Assembly: GCA_004144865.1 (NCBI GenBank)
Contig: SEAY01000011.1
Span: 1-51,381 of the forward strand
Source of the DNA: Comamonadaceae bacterium
Lineage (GTDB): Bacteria; Pseudomonadota; Gammaproteobacteria; Burkholderiales; Burkholderiaceae_C
Direction: 5' to 3'
Length of the DNA: 51,381 nt
Positions within the stretch are counted from its first letter, which is position 1. Each line of letters opens with the position of its first letter. Positions 1-7,593 of this stretch are shown one piece after another. Under the pieces are notes generated by a model that was given only the letters and a program-made list of their open reading frames with translations, had not been told where the DNA came from and searched no databases. Both the position numbers and the translations under genes were made by a program.

Positions 1-312
1 TTCGCCCAGCTGGAAGGCTCCGAACTGGCCGCCTTCGACCAGCCGGTGCAGCGCAGCTCGCAGCAGTTCGACCCGATCCTGCTGCGCCCGGTCGACGAGC
101 TCGAACTGACGGTGCGTTCCGCGAACTGCCTGAAGGCCGAGAACATCTACTACATCGGTGACCTGATCCAGCGCACCGAGAACGAGCTGCTGAAGACCCC
201 GAACCTGGGCCGCAAGTCGCTCAACGAGATCAAGGAAGTGCTCGCCTCGCGCGGCCTGACCCTTGGCATGAAACTGGAATCCTGGCCGCCCGCCGGCCTG
301 GACAAGCGTTAA
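1..312 (+). CDS. rpoA: RNA polymerase alpha subunit, C-terminal part (5' end outside window)
   Basis: The reading frame is open from the first base and ends with TAA at 310-312, so this is the last 103 codons of a longer gene. The translation contains the alpha C-terminal domain: the run [20 protein letters not shown], then [16 protein letters not shown] and [13 protein letters not shown]. These are the helices that contact UP-element DNA and class I activators. RpoA dimerises through its missing N-terminal half to start core RNA polymerase assembly. It lies 65 bp upstream of rplQ, the usual end of the alpha operon in proteobacteria. Identification is secure; only the 5' boundary is artificial. 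Confidence 0.97.
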   Translation, partial: FAQLEGSELAAFDQPVQRSSQQFDPILLRPVDELELTVRSANCLKAENIYYIGDLIQRTENELLKTPNLGRKSLNEIKEVLASRGLTLGMKLESWPPAGLDKR

Positions 313-377
313 TCAACCATCTGGTGAACTGGCAGTACCTGACACGGCTGCCTTTTAGATAAGGAAAGGAACACACC

Positions 378-779
378 ATGCGTCACGGCCACGGCCTCCG
401 TAAACTCAATCGCACGAGCGAGCACCGCCAGGCGATGCTGCGCAACATGATGAATTCGCTCCTCGAGCACGAGGTCATCAAGACCACCGTGCCGAAGGCG
501 AAGGAACTGCGCCGCGTCATCGAGCCGATGCTCACGCTGGGCAAGGAGCCCACGCTGTCCAACAAGCGCCTGGCGTTCGATCGCCTGCGCAATCGCGACA
601 ACGTGACCAAGCTGTTCAACGAACTCGGCCCGCGCTACAAGGCGCGTCCGGGCGGCTACACCCGCATCCTGAAGATGGGCTTCCGCGTCGGCGACAACGC
701 GCCGATGGCGCTGGTCGAACTGGTGGACCGTCCCGAGCCCACCGAAGCGGCCGGCAACGAGCAAGCTGCCTCCGAGTAA
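378..779 (+). CDS. rplQ: 50S ribosomal protein L17
   Basis: 133 aa protein starting [17 protein letters not shown], the signature N terminus of bacterial L17, followed by [20 protein letters not shown] and the C-terminal [20 protein letters not shown] block. The length matches the family. L17 binds 23S rRNA near the exit tunnel. The start at 378 follows a purine-rich ribosome binding site (AAGGAAAGGAA). The gene is the last one of the alpha operon after rpoA. A short acidic tail ([14 protein letters not shown]) is a normal betaproteobacterial extension. Confidence 0.98.
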   Translation: MRHGHGLRKLNRTSEHRQAMLRNMMNSLLEHEVIKTTVPKAKELRRVIEPMLTLGKEPTLSNKRLAFDRLRNRDNVTKLFNELGPRYKARPGGYTRILKMGFRVGDNAPMALVELVDRPEPTEAAGNEQAASE

Positions 780-781
780 GC

Positions 782-787
782 TATAAT
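782..787 (+). promoter_or_regulatory. Probable -10 box of the tRNA-fMet gene
   Basis: A perfect TATAAT lies 11 bp upstream of the mature tRNA 5' end and 2 bp after the rplQ stop codon. No good -35 hexamer is visible 17 bp upstream (it falls in the rplQ 3' end). The tRNA may therefore be made both from this promoter and by read-through from the alpha operon. Confidence 0.5.
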
Positions 788-798
788 TTCATCTCTGA

Positions 799-875
<77 letters not shown>

Positions 876-880
876 ATTCA

Positions 881-903
881 AAGCCCTCTTCGGAGGGCTT
901 TTT
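881..903 (+). terminator. Rho-independent terminator after tRNA-fMet
   Basis: An 8 bp perfect stem AAGCCCTC / GAGGGCTT around a stable TTCG tetraloop is followed by a T run, starting 5 nt after the tRNA CCA. It ends the rpoA-rplQ-tRNA transcription unit. Confidence 0.92.
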
Positions 904-947
904 CATTGGTGCACGCGCCCGCTGCGCGCCCACAAGGACGTCAACAC

Positions 948-1655
948 ATGCCCGACCTCAGCGCCTTCCCCATCACGAGGAAATGGCCCGCGCAGCACCC
1001 TGAGCGCCTGCAGCTCTATTCGCTGCCCACGCCCAACGGCGTGAAGGTGTCGATCATGCTGGAGGAGATTGGCCTGCCGTACGAGGTGCACAAGGTCGCC
1101 TTCGACGCGAACGACCAGCTCTCGCCCGAATTCCTCAGCCTCAACCCCAACAACAAGATTCCCGCCATCCTCGATCCGCAGGGACCTGGCGGCAAGACGC
1201 TGGCCCTGTTCGAATCCGGCGCGATCCTGGTGTACCTCGCGGAGAAGACTGGCAAGCTGATCCCGCAGGACCCGGGGCGCCGCTACGAGGCGCTGCAGTG
1301 GGTGATGTTCCAGATGGGCGGGGTGGGCCCGATGTTCGGCCAGCTCGGCTTCTTCCACAAGTTCGCCGGCAAGGAGTACGAGGACAAGCGCCCGCGCGAC
1401 CGCTATGTCGCCGAAGCGAAGCGCTTGCTGGGCGTGCTGGACAGGCACCTGGAGGGCCGCGCCTGGATGCTGGGCTGCGACTACGGCATCGCGGATATCG
1501 CGATCTTCCCGTGGGTGCGCAACCTGGTGGGGTTCTACGGTGCGGGCGACCTGGTGGGCTTCGATGCGTTCAAGCAGGTACGCCGGGTGCTCGATGCGTT
1601 CGTCGCCCGGCCCGCGGTGCAGCGCGGGCTGGACATTCCGAAGCGCGAGGGCTGA
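948..1655 (+). CDS. Glutathione S-transferase family protein (YfcG/YghU-like)
   Basis: 235 aa. The N-terminal thioredoxin-fold half carries LYSLPTPNGVKVSIMLEE, the TPNG motif of Nu-class GSTs such as E. coli YfcG and YghU, which use Thr/Asn instead of catalytic Tyr/Ser and act as glutathione-dependent disulfide reductases or peroxidases. NPNNKIPAI supplies the cis-Pro and FESGAILVYLAE the Glu-Ser pair that grips the gamma-glutamyl group. The helical C-terminal domain has FMFQMGG-like and GIADIAIFPW motifs. The frame stays open upstream to 861 but that part overlaps the tRNA, so ATG 948 (MPDLSAFP) was chosen. It sits alone between a terminator and the convergent osmC-like gene. The physiological substrate cannot be told. 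Confidence 0.9.
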   Translation: MPDLSAFPITRKWPAQHPERLQLYSLPTPNGVKVSIMLEEIGLPYEVHKVAFDANDQLSPEFLSLNPNNKIPAILDPQGPGGKTLALFESGAILVYLAEKTGKLIPQDPGRRYEALQWVMFQMGGVGPMFGQLGFFHKFAGKEYEDKRPRDRYVAEAKRLLGVLDRHLEGRAWMLGCDYGIADIAIFPWVRNLVGFYGAGDLVGFDAFKQVRRVLDAFVARPAVQRGLDIPKREG

Positions 1656-1658
1656 CGC

Positions 1659-2111
1659 CTACGAAGCGTCGTCGGCCACCTGCACCGAAGGCGCAAGCTT
1701 GAAGTCCGCGTTGAGCGAGTTCGTCACCAGGCACACCGACTTCGACTTCTTCAGCACGGTCTCGGCCAGCGTCACGCTGGCACCGGCGGCCAGGTCCAGG
1801 CGGGGCTTGAGCGTGAAGTGCGTGAAGCGGGTCACGCCCTCGACGCGCTCCAGCACGCCTTCGACGTCCACGCCGAGCGACTGCCACTCCAGCTTCGAGG
1901 CGCGGGCCACGGCACGGAAGGACAGGACATAGCAGTTCGCGATCGCGCCCAGCAGCATGGTCTCGGGCGACCAGTAACCCTCGGGTCCTCCGAACTCCGG
2001 CGGCGCCTGCGTCTGCAGGTCCGGCAGGCCGTCCGCGCTGACGCGTACATCGCCTTCGGCGGTGCCGTAAGCGCGAACTTCGTAATGATGGGGAAGTGCT
2101 TGTGCGCCCAT
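1659..2111 (-). CDS. OsmC/Ohr family peroxiredoxin-like protein
   Basis: 150 aa. Two cysteines in the expected contexts, IANCYVLSF (Cys60) and SKSVCLVTNSL (Cys127), are the peroxidatic/resolving pair of OsmC/Ohr proteins, which reduce organic hydroperoxides in the cytoplasm. The N-terminal strand region (HHYEVRAYGTAEGDVRV) and PEFGGPEGYWSPETMLLGA also fit the family. ATG at 2111 was chosen because the frame upstream runs into the gene for the DUF2892 membrane protein, only 2 bp away, so the two genes are co-transcribed. The upstream region of this pair holds an FNR-like box at 2366. Subclass (OsmC, Ohr or YhfA-like) was not resolved. Confidence 0.88.
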   Translation of the reverse strand: MGAQALPHHYEVRAYGTAEGDVRVSADGLPDLQTQAPPEFGGPEGYWSPETMLLGAIANCYVLSFRAVARASKLEWQSLGVDVEGVLERVEGVTRFTHFTLKPRLDLAAGASVTLAETVLKKSKSVCLVTNSLNADFKLAPSVQVADDAS

Positions 2112-2113
2112 GC

Positions 2114-2305
2114 TCAGGTGCGCACCTTGCAGGAATCGATGCCCAGCAGCGAGTAAGCCGGGCACCAGCCCGCGAGGCCCGTCACGAGCGGGACCACGCC
2201 GATCCAGCCCCACAAGCCCACCGTGCCGGTGGCGGCCAGGGCGACGAGGACGAGGCCTGCCACGATGCGCAGGGTGCGATCGAACGTGCCGACATTGAGT
2301 TTCAT
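2114..2305 (-). CDS. DUF2892 small membrane protein (YgaP-like transmembrane domain)
   Basis: 63 aa with two hydrophobic helices, about residues 12-33 (TLRIVAGLVLVALAATGTV) and 34-54. It starts MKLNVGTFDRTLRIVAG and ends GWCPAYSLLGIDSCKVR, the pattern of DUF2892, the membrane part of E. coli YgaP without its rhodanese domain. Two cysteines (in GWCPAY and DSCK) are retained near the end of the second helix. A GGAGATCACC ribosome binding site lies directly upstream. It is the first gene of a two-gene unit with the OsmC-like protein and is divergent from a cytochrome c gene, with an FNR-like palindrome between. The family has been linked to sulfur and redox contexts; its role here is unknown. 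Confidence 0.85.
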   Translation of the reverse strand: MKLNVGTFDRTLRIVAGLVLVALAATGTVGLWGWIGVVPLVTGLAGWCPAYSLLGIDSCKVRT

Positions 2306-2365
2306 GGTGATCTCCTTCGATGAGAACTTCGAAGGCCATGGTGGACGCATCCCGCGCAGCCGCGT

Positions 2366-2379
2366 TTGATGCTCGTCAA
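2366..2379. promoter_or_regulatory. FNR/Anr-like operator TTGAT-N4-GTCAA
   Basis: The intergenic sequence holds TTGAT GCTC GTCAA, one mismatch from the symmetric FNR consensus TTGAT-N4-ATCAA. Its centre (2372.5) lies 67 bp from the start of the leftward DUF2892-OsmC pair. A class II promoter centred at -41.5 would place that transcript start near 2331. The centre is 44-45 bp from the rightward cytochrome start, too close for an ordinary class II leader there. A weak -10 (CACCAT) is all that is seen for the leftward promoter. Confidence 0.5.
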
Positions 2380-2416
2380 GAGCGGGCCTCGTGCGGCCTC
2401 GTGGTATCAATGCGCC

Positions 2417-2875
2417 ATGAAGAAGCGAAGCGTCCTCGCGGCCGCCGCCAGCTTGCTGCTGCTGGCTTCCTGCGGCCAGCCCGATCCGCCTTACCGCTTG
2501 CGCGCCGACGATGCCGAAGCGCAGGCGCTCGGCCGCAAGGTGTACACGAACCATTGCGCGAGCTGCCATGGCGCGCGCCTGGAAGGCCAGCCGAACTGGC
2601 GCCTGCGCGACGCCGCCGGCCGGCTGCCCGCGCCGCCGCACGACGCCAGCGGGCACACCTGGCACCACCCGGATGAAGTGCTGTTCCGCATCACCAAGCA
2701 CGGCGTCGCGAAGGCGGCGAACCTGAAGGATTACGACTCCGCGATGCCGGCCTATGAGGGCGTGCTCACGGATGCCGAGATCGTCGCCGTGCTGTCATGG
2801 ATCAAGTCGCAGTGGCCGGCCGACGTGCGGCGCCAGCACGACGAGGTGAACGCCGCCGCTGCCGCGCGGCGCTGA
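2417..2875 (+). CDS. Class I c-type cytochrome, lipoprotein
   Basis: 152 aa. A type II signal peptide (MKKRSVLAAAASLLLLAS) ends in a lipobox with Cys19, so the mature protein is predicted to be lipid-anchored in the periplasm. Haem is bound covalently at C47-A-S-C50-H51. The distal axial Met is probably in YDSAMPAYEG, followed by TDAEIVAVLSWIKSQWP, the C-terminal helix of small cytochromes c. It is an electron carrier whose partner oxidase or reductase is not in the window. It is divergent from the DUF2892-OsmC pair across an FNR-like box, which suggests oxygen-dependent control. ATG 2417 was chosen because it gives an intact signal peptide. Confidence 0.88.
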   Translation: MKKRSVLAAAASLLLLASCGQPDPPYRLRADDAEAQALGRKVYTNHCASCHGARLEGQPNWRLRDAAGRLPAPPHDASGHTWHHPDEVLFRITKHGVAKAANLKDYDSAMPAYEGVLTDAEIVAVLSWIKSQWPADVRRQHDEVNAAAAARR

Positions 2876-2881
2876 GCGCCC

Positions 2882-4243
2882 TCAGGGCCACAACGCCTGC
2901 ATGGCGGCGCCGTAAGCCGCAGCGGGCAAGTCGAGCGAGACGTCGCGTCCGCCCACGCACACCCGCACCATGGGCGCTTCGGGACTGGAGAAGACCAGCG
3001 CGGAGAGCGTGTGCTCCGGCGGGACGCCTGCCAGCGCAGGCGCCTGCGCATCCACCACGCAGAAATCCGCGCGCTGCCCCACCGCCAGTCCGCCCAGCGG
3101 CAGTCCCGCTGCCGCGCTGCCGCCATCGACGGCGGCCTGGTACAGCACCGAAGCCGTCTCCGTCTGCCGGCGCCCGCGCGCCGCCACGTTGCGCTGCTTC
3201 AGCACCAGCCGCTGCGCATACTCCAGCAAGCGCAGCTCCTCCATCCAGCTGCGCGTGACGTGGCTGTCCGAGCCGACGGACCAGCGGCCGCCGATCTCCA
3301 GCCAGCGGGGGAGGTCGAAGATGCCGTCTCCCAGGTTCGCCTCGGTGCTTGGACACAGCACGATGGACGCGCCGCAGCGCTGCACGGCCTCCAGCTCGGG
3401 GCGGCTCGCCTGGGTCGCATGCACGAGGTTCCAGCGCGCATCGAGGTTCGCGTGCGCGAGCAGCCACTCCACCGGGCGCTGCCCATGGCGGCGCAGGCAG
3501 TCGTCGACCTCCTGCTGCTGCTCTGCCACGTGGATGTGGACAGGCAGGGCGGCCGCGCGCGCTGCCTGCGCCGTTTCCTCCAGGGCACCTTCGTCCACCG
3601 CCCGCAAGGAATGCAGCGCAATGCCCGCCGTGACCGCGCCCGTGGCGTCGGCCCTGCGCACCGCTTCCGCGATCCGCAGCACCGATCCCGGCGTGGAGGC
3701 GAAACGGCGCTGGTCGTCACGCAGGCCCGTGGCCGAAAAGCCCGAGCGCATGTAGAGCGTGGGCAGCAGCGTGAGACCGATGCCCGTGCGCTGCGCCGCG
3801 CGCACCAGCGCCATGGCCATCTCCAGCGGGTCGGCATAGGGCCGGCCGTCCGCGTCGTTGTGCAGGTAGTGGAATTCGCACACCTGCGTGTAGCCCGCGC
3901 GCAGCAGCTCCGCGTAGAGGAAGGCGGCCACGGCCTCCAGCTGCTGCGGCGTGATGCGCAATGCGGCCGCATACATGCGGTCGCGCCAGCTCCAGAAGTC
4001 GTCGTGGCCCTGCGCGTTCGCTTCGGTGAGGCCGGCGATCGCGCGCTGGAAGGCATGGCTGTGGCCGTTCACCAGCCCCGGAAGCACCGGGCCGGGCAGC
4101 GGCTCGGCTGCGGCGCGCTCGCCGGCAGTGCAGCCCGCACGCACTTGCTGCCACAGCCCGTCCTGCGCCACGAGAAGCACGTCCCGCTCCCAGCGACCTC
4201 CCACCCACGCCTGGGGTGCGACGAAGCGGCGGGTGTCAGCCAT
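2882..4243 (-). CDS. hutF: Formimidoylglutamate deiminase
   Basis: 453 aa amidohydrolase converting N-formimidoyl-L-glutamate to N-formyl-L-glutamate and ammonia, the fourth step of the HutF/HutG branch of histidine breakdown. Visible metal-site motifs are GLVNGHSHAFQRAIAG, VHIHVAEQ with the metal-binding His, and VGSDSHVTRSW with the conserved Asp. The sequence DDFWSWRDRMY is typical of HutF. ATG 4243 (MADTRRF) overlaps the end of hutG by 8 nt, showing translational coupling, so it was preferred to an upstream in-frame start within hutG. It is the last gene of the leftward hutCDIGF operon, 6 bp from the convergent cytochrome gene. Confidence 0.94.
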   Translation of the reverse strand: MADTRRFVAPQAWVGGRWERDVLLVAQDGLWQQVRAGCTAGERAAAEPLPGPVLPGLVNGHSHAFQRAIAGLTEANAQGHDDFWSWRDRMYAAALRITPQQLEAVAAFLYAELLRAGYTQVCEFHYLHNDADGRPYADPLEMAMALVRAAQRTGIGLTLLPTLYMRSGFSATGLRDDQRRFASTPGSVLRIAEAVRRADATGAVTAGIALHSLRAVDEGALEETAQAARAAALPVHIHVAEQQQEVDDCLRRHGQRPVEWLLAHANLDARWNLVHATQASRPELEAVQRCGASIVLCPSTEANLGDGIFDLPRWLEIGGRWSVGSDSHVTRSWMEELRLLEYAQRLVLKQRNVAARGRRQTETASVLYQAAVDGGSAAAGLPLGGLAVGQRADFCVVDAQAPALAGVPPEHTLSALVFSSPEAPMVRVCVGGRDVSLDLPAAAYGAAMQALWP

Positions 4244-5033
4244 GCAGCTTGCGGCCCGCATCCAGCGCCGCCTCGACCATCTCGCGCACCACGGGGATCA
4301 CGCGCGACGCCGCGGCCTCGTCCCAGTCGTAGGGCGGCGCCTCGCGCATGTACAGGTACTGGCACATCTCCAGCTGCACCGCGTGGACGCTTTCCGCGGG
4401 CTTGCCGTACTGGCGCGTTATGTAGCCGCCCTTGAAGCGGCCGTTGACCACGTGCGTGAACTCCGGGTGGTGTGCCGCGGCGCGCGCCACCGCATCCGTG
4501 ATCGCCGGGTGCGCACTCGCGCCGTTCGCCGTGCCGATGTTCAGGTCCGGCAGGCGCCCCTCGAACAGCCAGGGAATTTCCGCGCGGATGCTGTGCCCGT
4601 CCCACAGCAGCGCCCAGCCATGCTGCGCCTTCAGGCGCTGCAGTTCCTCCTGCAGCGCGCGGTGGTAGGGCTCCCAGTACGCCGTGCGGCGCTGCAGGCG
4701 CTCGTCCGCCGAAGGGGCGTTCCCCTCCCGGTAAAGCGCCTCGCCGCTGAAAAGGCGCGTGGGACACAACTCGGTGTTCGAGGCGCCCGGATACATGGGC
4801 GCGTCGTCCGGCGGCCGGTTCAGGTCGATCACGTAGCGCGCGACGCTGGGCTGCAGCATGCTGGCCCCGAGGTCGCGCGCAAAGGCATACAGGCGGTGGA
4901 GATGCCAGTCGGCGTCTTCGACGTCCAGCGCGCGCGGCACGTAGCCGGCGTGCAGCGCCTCGGGGATCGTCGTCCCCATGTGGGGAATGCTCACCAGCAG
5001 CGGAGCGCTGCCGCGGTGCAACACGTAGTTCAT
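4236..5033 (-). CDS. hutG: N-formylglutamate deformylase (N-formylglutamate amidohydrolase)
   Basis: 265 aa. It hydrolyses N-formyl-L-glutamate to formate and glutamate, the last step of the five-step histidine pathway used with HutF. Family motifs visible are [15 protein letters not shown] near the N terminus, [36 protein letters not shown] with the metal-ligand His, and [15 protein letters not shown]. The ATG at 5033 overlaps the hutI stop (ATGA, 4 nt). Length matches the family (about 260-270 aa). Confidence 0.94.
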   Translation of the reverse strand: MNYVLHRGSAPLLVSIPHMGTTIPEALHAGYVPRALDVEDADWHLHRLYAFARDLGASMLQPSVARYVIDLNRPPDDAPMYPGASNTELCPTRLFSGEALYREGNAPSADERLQRRTAYWEPYHRALQEELQRLKAQHGWALLWDGHSIRAEIPWLFEGRLPDLNIGTANGASAHPAITDAVARAAAHHPEFTHVVNGRFKGGYITRQYGKPAESVHAVQLEMCQYLYMREAPPYDWDEAAASRVIPVVREMVEAALDAGRKLHG

Positions 5034-6235
5034 CGCTCGCGTCCTTCCACGTAAACGGCGCGACAGGGATTGAGGCCCATCGCGTAACTCAGCTCCGCCG
5101 GGTGGTCCACTTCCCAAAGTACGAAGTCCGCGCGCTGGCCCGCAGCCAGCACGCCGCGGTCGGCCAGGCCGAGCGCAGCGGCTGCGTGGCGCGTGACGCC
5201 GGCCAGCGCCTCCTCCGGCGTCAGTCGGAACAGCGTGCACGCCATGTTGAGCATCAGCAGGAGCGAAGTGCAGGGGGAGGTGCCCGGGTTGCAGTCGGTC
5301 GCCACGGCCATCGGCACGCCGTGTTCGCGCAGCAGCGCAACGGGCGGCAGTCGCGTCTCGCGCAGGAAGTAGAAGGCGCCGGGCAGCAGCACCGCCACCG
5401 TGCCGGCGCGCGCCATGGCCAGTGCGCCTTGGTCACTGAGCCACTCGAGATGATCGCAGCTCAGCGCGCCATATTCCGCGGCCAACGCCGCGCCTCCGCT
5501 GTCGCTCAGTTGCTCCGCATGCAGCTTGACCGGCAGGCCGACGCGCCGCGCGGCATCGAACACCCGGCGGGTCTGCGCCGGGCTGAAGCCGATGTTCTCG
5601 CAGAAGGCGTCCACCGCGTCGACCAGGCCGGCATGCTGCAGCTCGCCCATCATGCGGCAGACCTCGTCGACGTAGGCGTCAGCGCGGCCCTGGAACTCCG
5701 GCGGCAGCGCGTGCGCCCCCAGGAAGGTCGTGCGCACCGTCACGCGTTCCAGCTGGCCCAGCGTCCGCGCCACGCGCAGGCACTTGGTCTCCGCGTCCAG
5801 CGACAGTCCATAGCCGGACTTGATCTCTATCGTCGTGACGCCTTCGGCGAGCAGGGCCTGCAAGCGCCGCCGGCTCTGCGCGAGCAAGGCCGGTTCGTCC
5901 GCCGCGCGCGTCGCACGCACCGTCGACACGATGCCGCCGCCGGCCCGCGCGATTTCCTCGTAGCTCGCTCCGTTCAGGCGCGCCTCGAACTCGCCCGCGC
6001 GATTGCCGCCGTACACCAGGTGCGTGTGGCAATCGACCAGTCCCGGGGTGATGAGCAGCCCTCCGGCGTCATGCTGCTGCGCGCCGCGGAACTCCGCGGG
6101 CACGCCGGCGCGCGGGCCGACCCAGGCGATGTGGCCATCCTCCACCGCCAGCGCGCCGTCCTCGACCAGGCCGTAGGGCGCCGCTCCAGCCTGCATGGTC
6201 GCAACGCGGGCATGGGTCCAAAGCTGCAGGCTCAT
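5030..6235 (-). CDS. hutI: Imidazolonepropionase
   Basis: 401 aa amidohydrolase that opens imidazolone-5-propanoate to N-formimidoyl-L-glutamate, the third step of histidine catabolism. Motifs seen: [18 protein letters not shown] (first metal-binding HxH), [25 protein letters not shown] (third His) and [13 protein letters not shown] (Asp ligand). GTG/ATG alternatives exist upstream inside hutD, but ATG 6235 ([11 protein letters not shown]) gives a normal-length protein and an ATGA overlap with hutD. Confidence 0.96.
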   Translation of the reverse strand: MSLQLWTHARVATMQAGAAPYGLVEDGALAVEDGHIAWVGPRAGVPAEFRGAQQHDAGGLLITPGLVDCHTHLVYGGNRAGEFEARLNGASYEEIARAGGGIVSTVRATRAADEPALLAQSRRRLQALLAEGVTTIEIKSGYGLSLDAETKCLRVARTLGQLERVTVRTTFLGAHALPPEFQGRADAYVDEVCRMMGELQHAGLVDAVDAFCENIGFSPAQTRRVFDAARRVGLPVKLHAEQLSDSGGAALAAEYGALSCDHLEWLSDQGALAMARAGTVAVLLPGAFYFLRETRLPPVALLREHGVPMAVATDCNPGTSPCTSLLLMLNMACTLFRLTPEEALAGVTRHAAAALGLADRGVLAAGQRADFVLWEVDHPAELSYAMGLNPCRAVYVEGRER

Positions 6236-6786
6236 GGGGTGGCCTCGATCCAGAGTGCGTCCGCGCCGCTGACGTTGCCGCGTTCGCCGCCGTGCAACGT
6301 GCGCCAGGCGAGGTGGTGGGCGGGGATCCCCAGCCGCTCGGCGCCGAATGCCACCTGGGCGCTGCATGAATGCGCGTACACGGCCGCGAGGCATTCGGCG
6401 GACGGCGTGACGGCCAGCTCGCCGCGCACGCGGTGCAGGCGAGCGCACCCGGGTGGAGCCATCAGGTTGAAGTCTCGCGTCGGGCCGTCCACCAGTGCGC
6501 ACTCCACTGCTGCGGCACCGTCGAACCGGAAGGGTTCGCTCGCGGCCGTGAGCCGGTGTTTCCCACCGTGGACCGTCAGCTCCACGCCCGCCCCATCCAG
6601 CACCGCGAACCAGCGCTCGATGCCGTCGAAGCGCGAGAAGGGCCCCGCGGATGCGACCTCGGCCACGGACATCCGCACCCGCCATCCGGCGACCGAGGGC
6701 CACGCGAGCAACTCGCGCGTCTGCCCACCGCCATTGCGCCAGGCCTGCGGCGGCGTGTCCAGCAGCGAGACGAGCGTCCACGTCAT
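6232..6786 (-). CDS. hutD: HutD family protein
   Basis: 184 aa cupin-like protein of the HutD family. It starts [20 protein letters not shown], then [10 protein letters not shown] and [18 protein letters not shown], all HutD landmarks. In Pseudomonas fluorescens HutD limits over-expression of hut genes, perhaps by sensing a pathway intermediate; it is not an enzyme of the route. It overlaps hutI and hutC by 4 nt each, so translation is coupled. The function in this organism is inferred from the family and context only. Confidence 0.9.
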   Translation of the reverse strand: MTWTLVSLLDTPPQAWRNGGGQTRELLAWPSVAGWRVRMSVAEVASAGPFSRFDGIERWFAVLDGAGVELTVHGGKHRLTAASEPFRFDGAAAVECALVDGPTRDFNLMAPPGCARLHRVRGELAVTPSAECLAAVYAHSCSAQVAFGAERLGIPAHHLAWRTLHGGERGNVSGADALWIEATP

Positions 6787-7493
6787 GCCTGGAACTGCCC
6801 GCTGAAGCTGTAGCGGCTGCCTGGATAGAGCTGCCGCGCGACGCTGGCCACGTTCGCGCCGCTGACGGTGCGCCGCATCATCGCGAGGCAGGGATCGCCA
6901 GGCCCGATGTCCAGCGCGCGGGCTTCCACCGGCGTCGGCAGGCAGGCCTCGATGGAGTAGCTGGCCTCCGTGAGCGGCGCGTGCTGGAGCAGGTGCAGCG
7001 TGGGCGAGACCCGCGTGAAATCGGTGGCGAGGTAATCCGGCGCGGCCTGCGGGTTGACGTAGCGATCCTCGTACTGGATGGGCACGCCGTTCTCCAGGTG
7101 CACCAGCACGCTATGGAACACCCGCGCCCCCTTGCGCACGCCCAGCGAGGCGGCCAGCTCCACGCCGGCTTTCTCCTGCGCCACTTTCACGACGCGCGTG
7201 GTGTGCACGTGGCCGCGCTCGGCGACTTCCTCGTGGATGTCGCGGATGACCAGTTGCGATGAGATGCGGTGCAGCTCGGCCACCCGCGTGCCCGAGCCCT
7301 GCACGCGCGTGACCAGGCCTTCGGCGGCGAGCTCGCGCAGCGCGCGGTGCGCCGTCATGCGGCTGACCGCGAAGCGCTCCATCAGCGCCGCCTCGCTGGG
7401 CACCGCGGCGCCCGGCTTCCACTCGCCGCTCGCGATGTGCTGGCGGATCCACCCCTTCACCTGCTCGTAGGCCGGCCGTTCGTCCTTTGCCAT
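6783..7493 (-). CDS. hutC: Histidine utilisation repressor, GntR/HutC family
   Basis: 236 aa. The N-terminal winged helix-turn-helix (about residues 8-75) contains [39 protein letters not shown] and [17 protein letters not shown], and the C-terminal UTRA domain binds the effector, urocanate in characterised HutC proteins. ATG 7493 ([11 protein letters not shown]) was chosen. Starts further upstream (7508, 7535) would run through the operator region and are less likely. The gene heads hutCDIGF and is divergent from hutUH. The two TTGTATAGACAA operator cores between them imply autoregulation. Confidence 0.94.
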   Translation of the reverse strand: MAKDERPAYEQVKGWIRQHIASGEWKPGAAVPSEAALMERFAVSRMTAHRALRELAAEGLVTRVQGSGTRVAELHRISSQLVIRDIHEEVAERGHVHTTRVVKVAQEKAGVELAASLGVRKGARVFHSVLVHLENGVPIQYEDRYVNPQAAPDYLATDFTRVSPTLHLLQHAPLTEASYSIEACLPTPVEARALDIGPGDPCLAMMRRTVSGANVASVARQLYPGSRYSFSGQFQA

Positions 7494-7513
7494 GGCGCGC
7501 GAGCATACCCCCG

Positions 7514-7542
7514 TTGACATGGCTTGTATAGACAACTAATCT
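7514..7542 (+). promoter_or_regulatory. Sigma-70 promoter of hutUH
   Basis: A perfect -35 TTGACA (7514-7519) is followed after 17 bp by TAATCT (7537-7542) as the -10. The first HutC-like operator (7523-7536) fills the spacer between the two boxes, so a bound repressor would block RNA polymerase. Transcription should start near 7549, about 45 nt before the hutU start codon. Confidence 0.7.
7523..7536. promoter_or_regulatory. HutC operator 1
   Basis: CTTGTATAGACAAC is a near-palindrome (TTGT-ATAG-ACAA core) resembling HutC binding sites of the TGTATA-GACA type described in Pseudomonas and Klebsiella. It lies inside the hutU promoter and 30 bp upstream of the hutC start codon. Confidence 0.75.
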
Positions 7543-7543
7543 C

Positions 7544-7557
7544 CTGCCGCACGGCAG
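7544..7557. repeat. Palindrome CTGCCG-CA-CGGCAG between the HutC operators
   Basis: A perfect 6+2+6 inverted repeat that abuts operator 2 and covers the predicted hutU transcription start. It shares no sequence with the HutC half-sites. It could be a site for a second regulator or a short hairpin at the 5' end of the hutU mRNA. Confidence 0.5.
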
Positions 7558-7571
7558 CTTGTATAGACAAG
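7558..7571. promoter_or_regulatory. HutC operator 2
   Basis: CTTGTATAGACAAG repeats operator 1 in the same orientation exactly 35 bp downstream and is more symmetric. It lies just after the expected hutU start point, so repressor bound here would act as a roadblock. The 35 bp spacing is between three and four helical turns. Confidence 0.78.
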
Positions 7572-7593
7572 TTGCGTCTTCCGGGAGCCCGCC

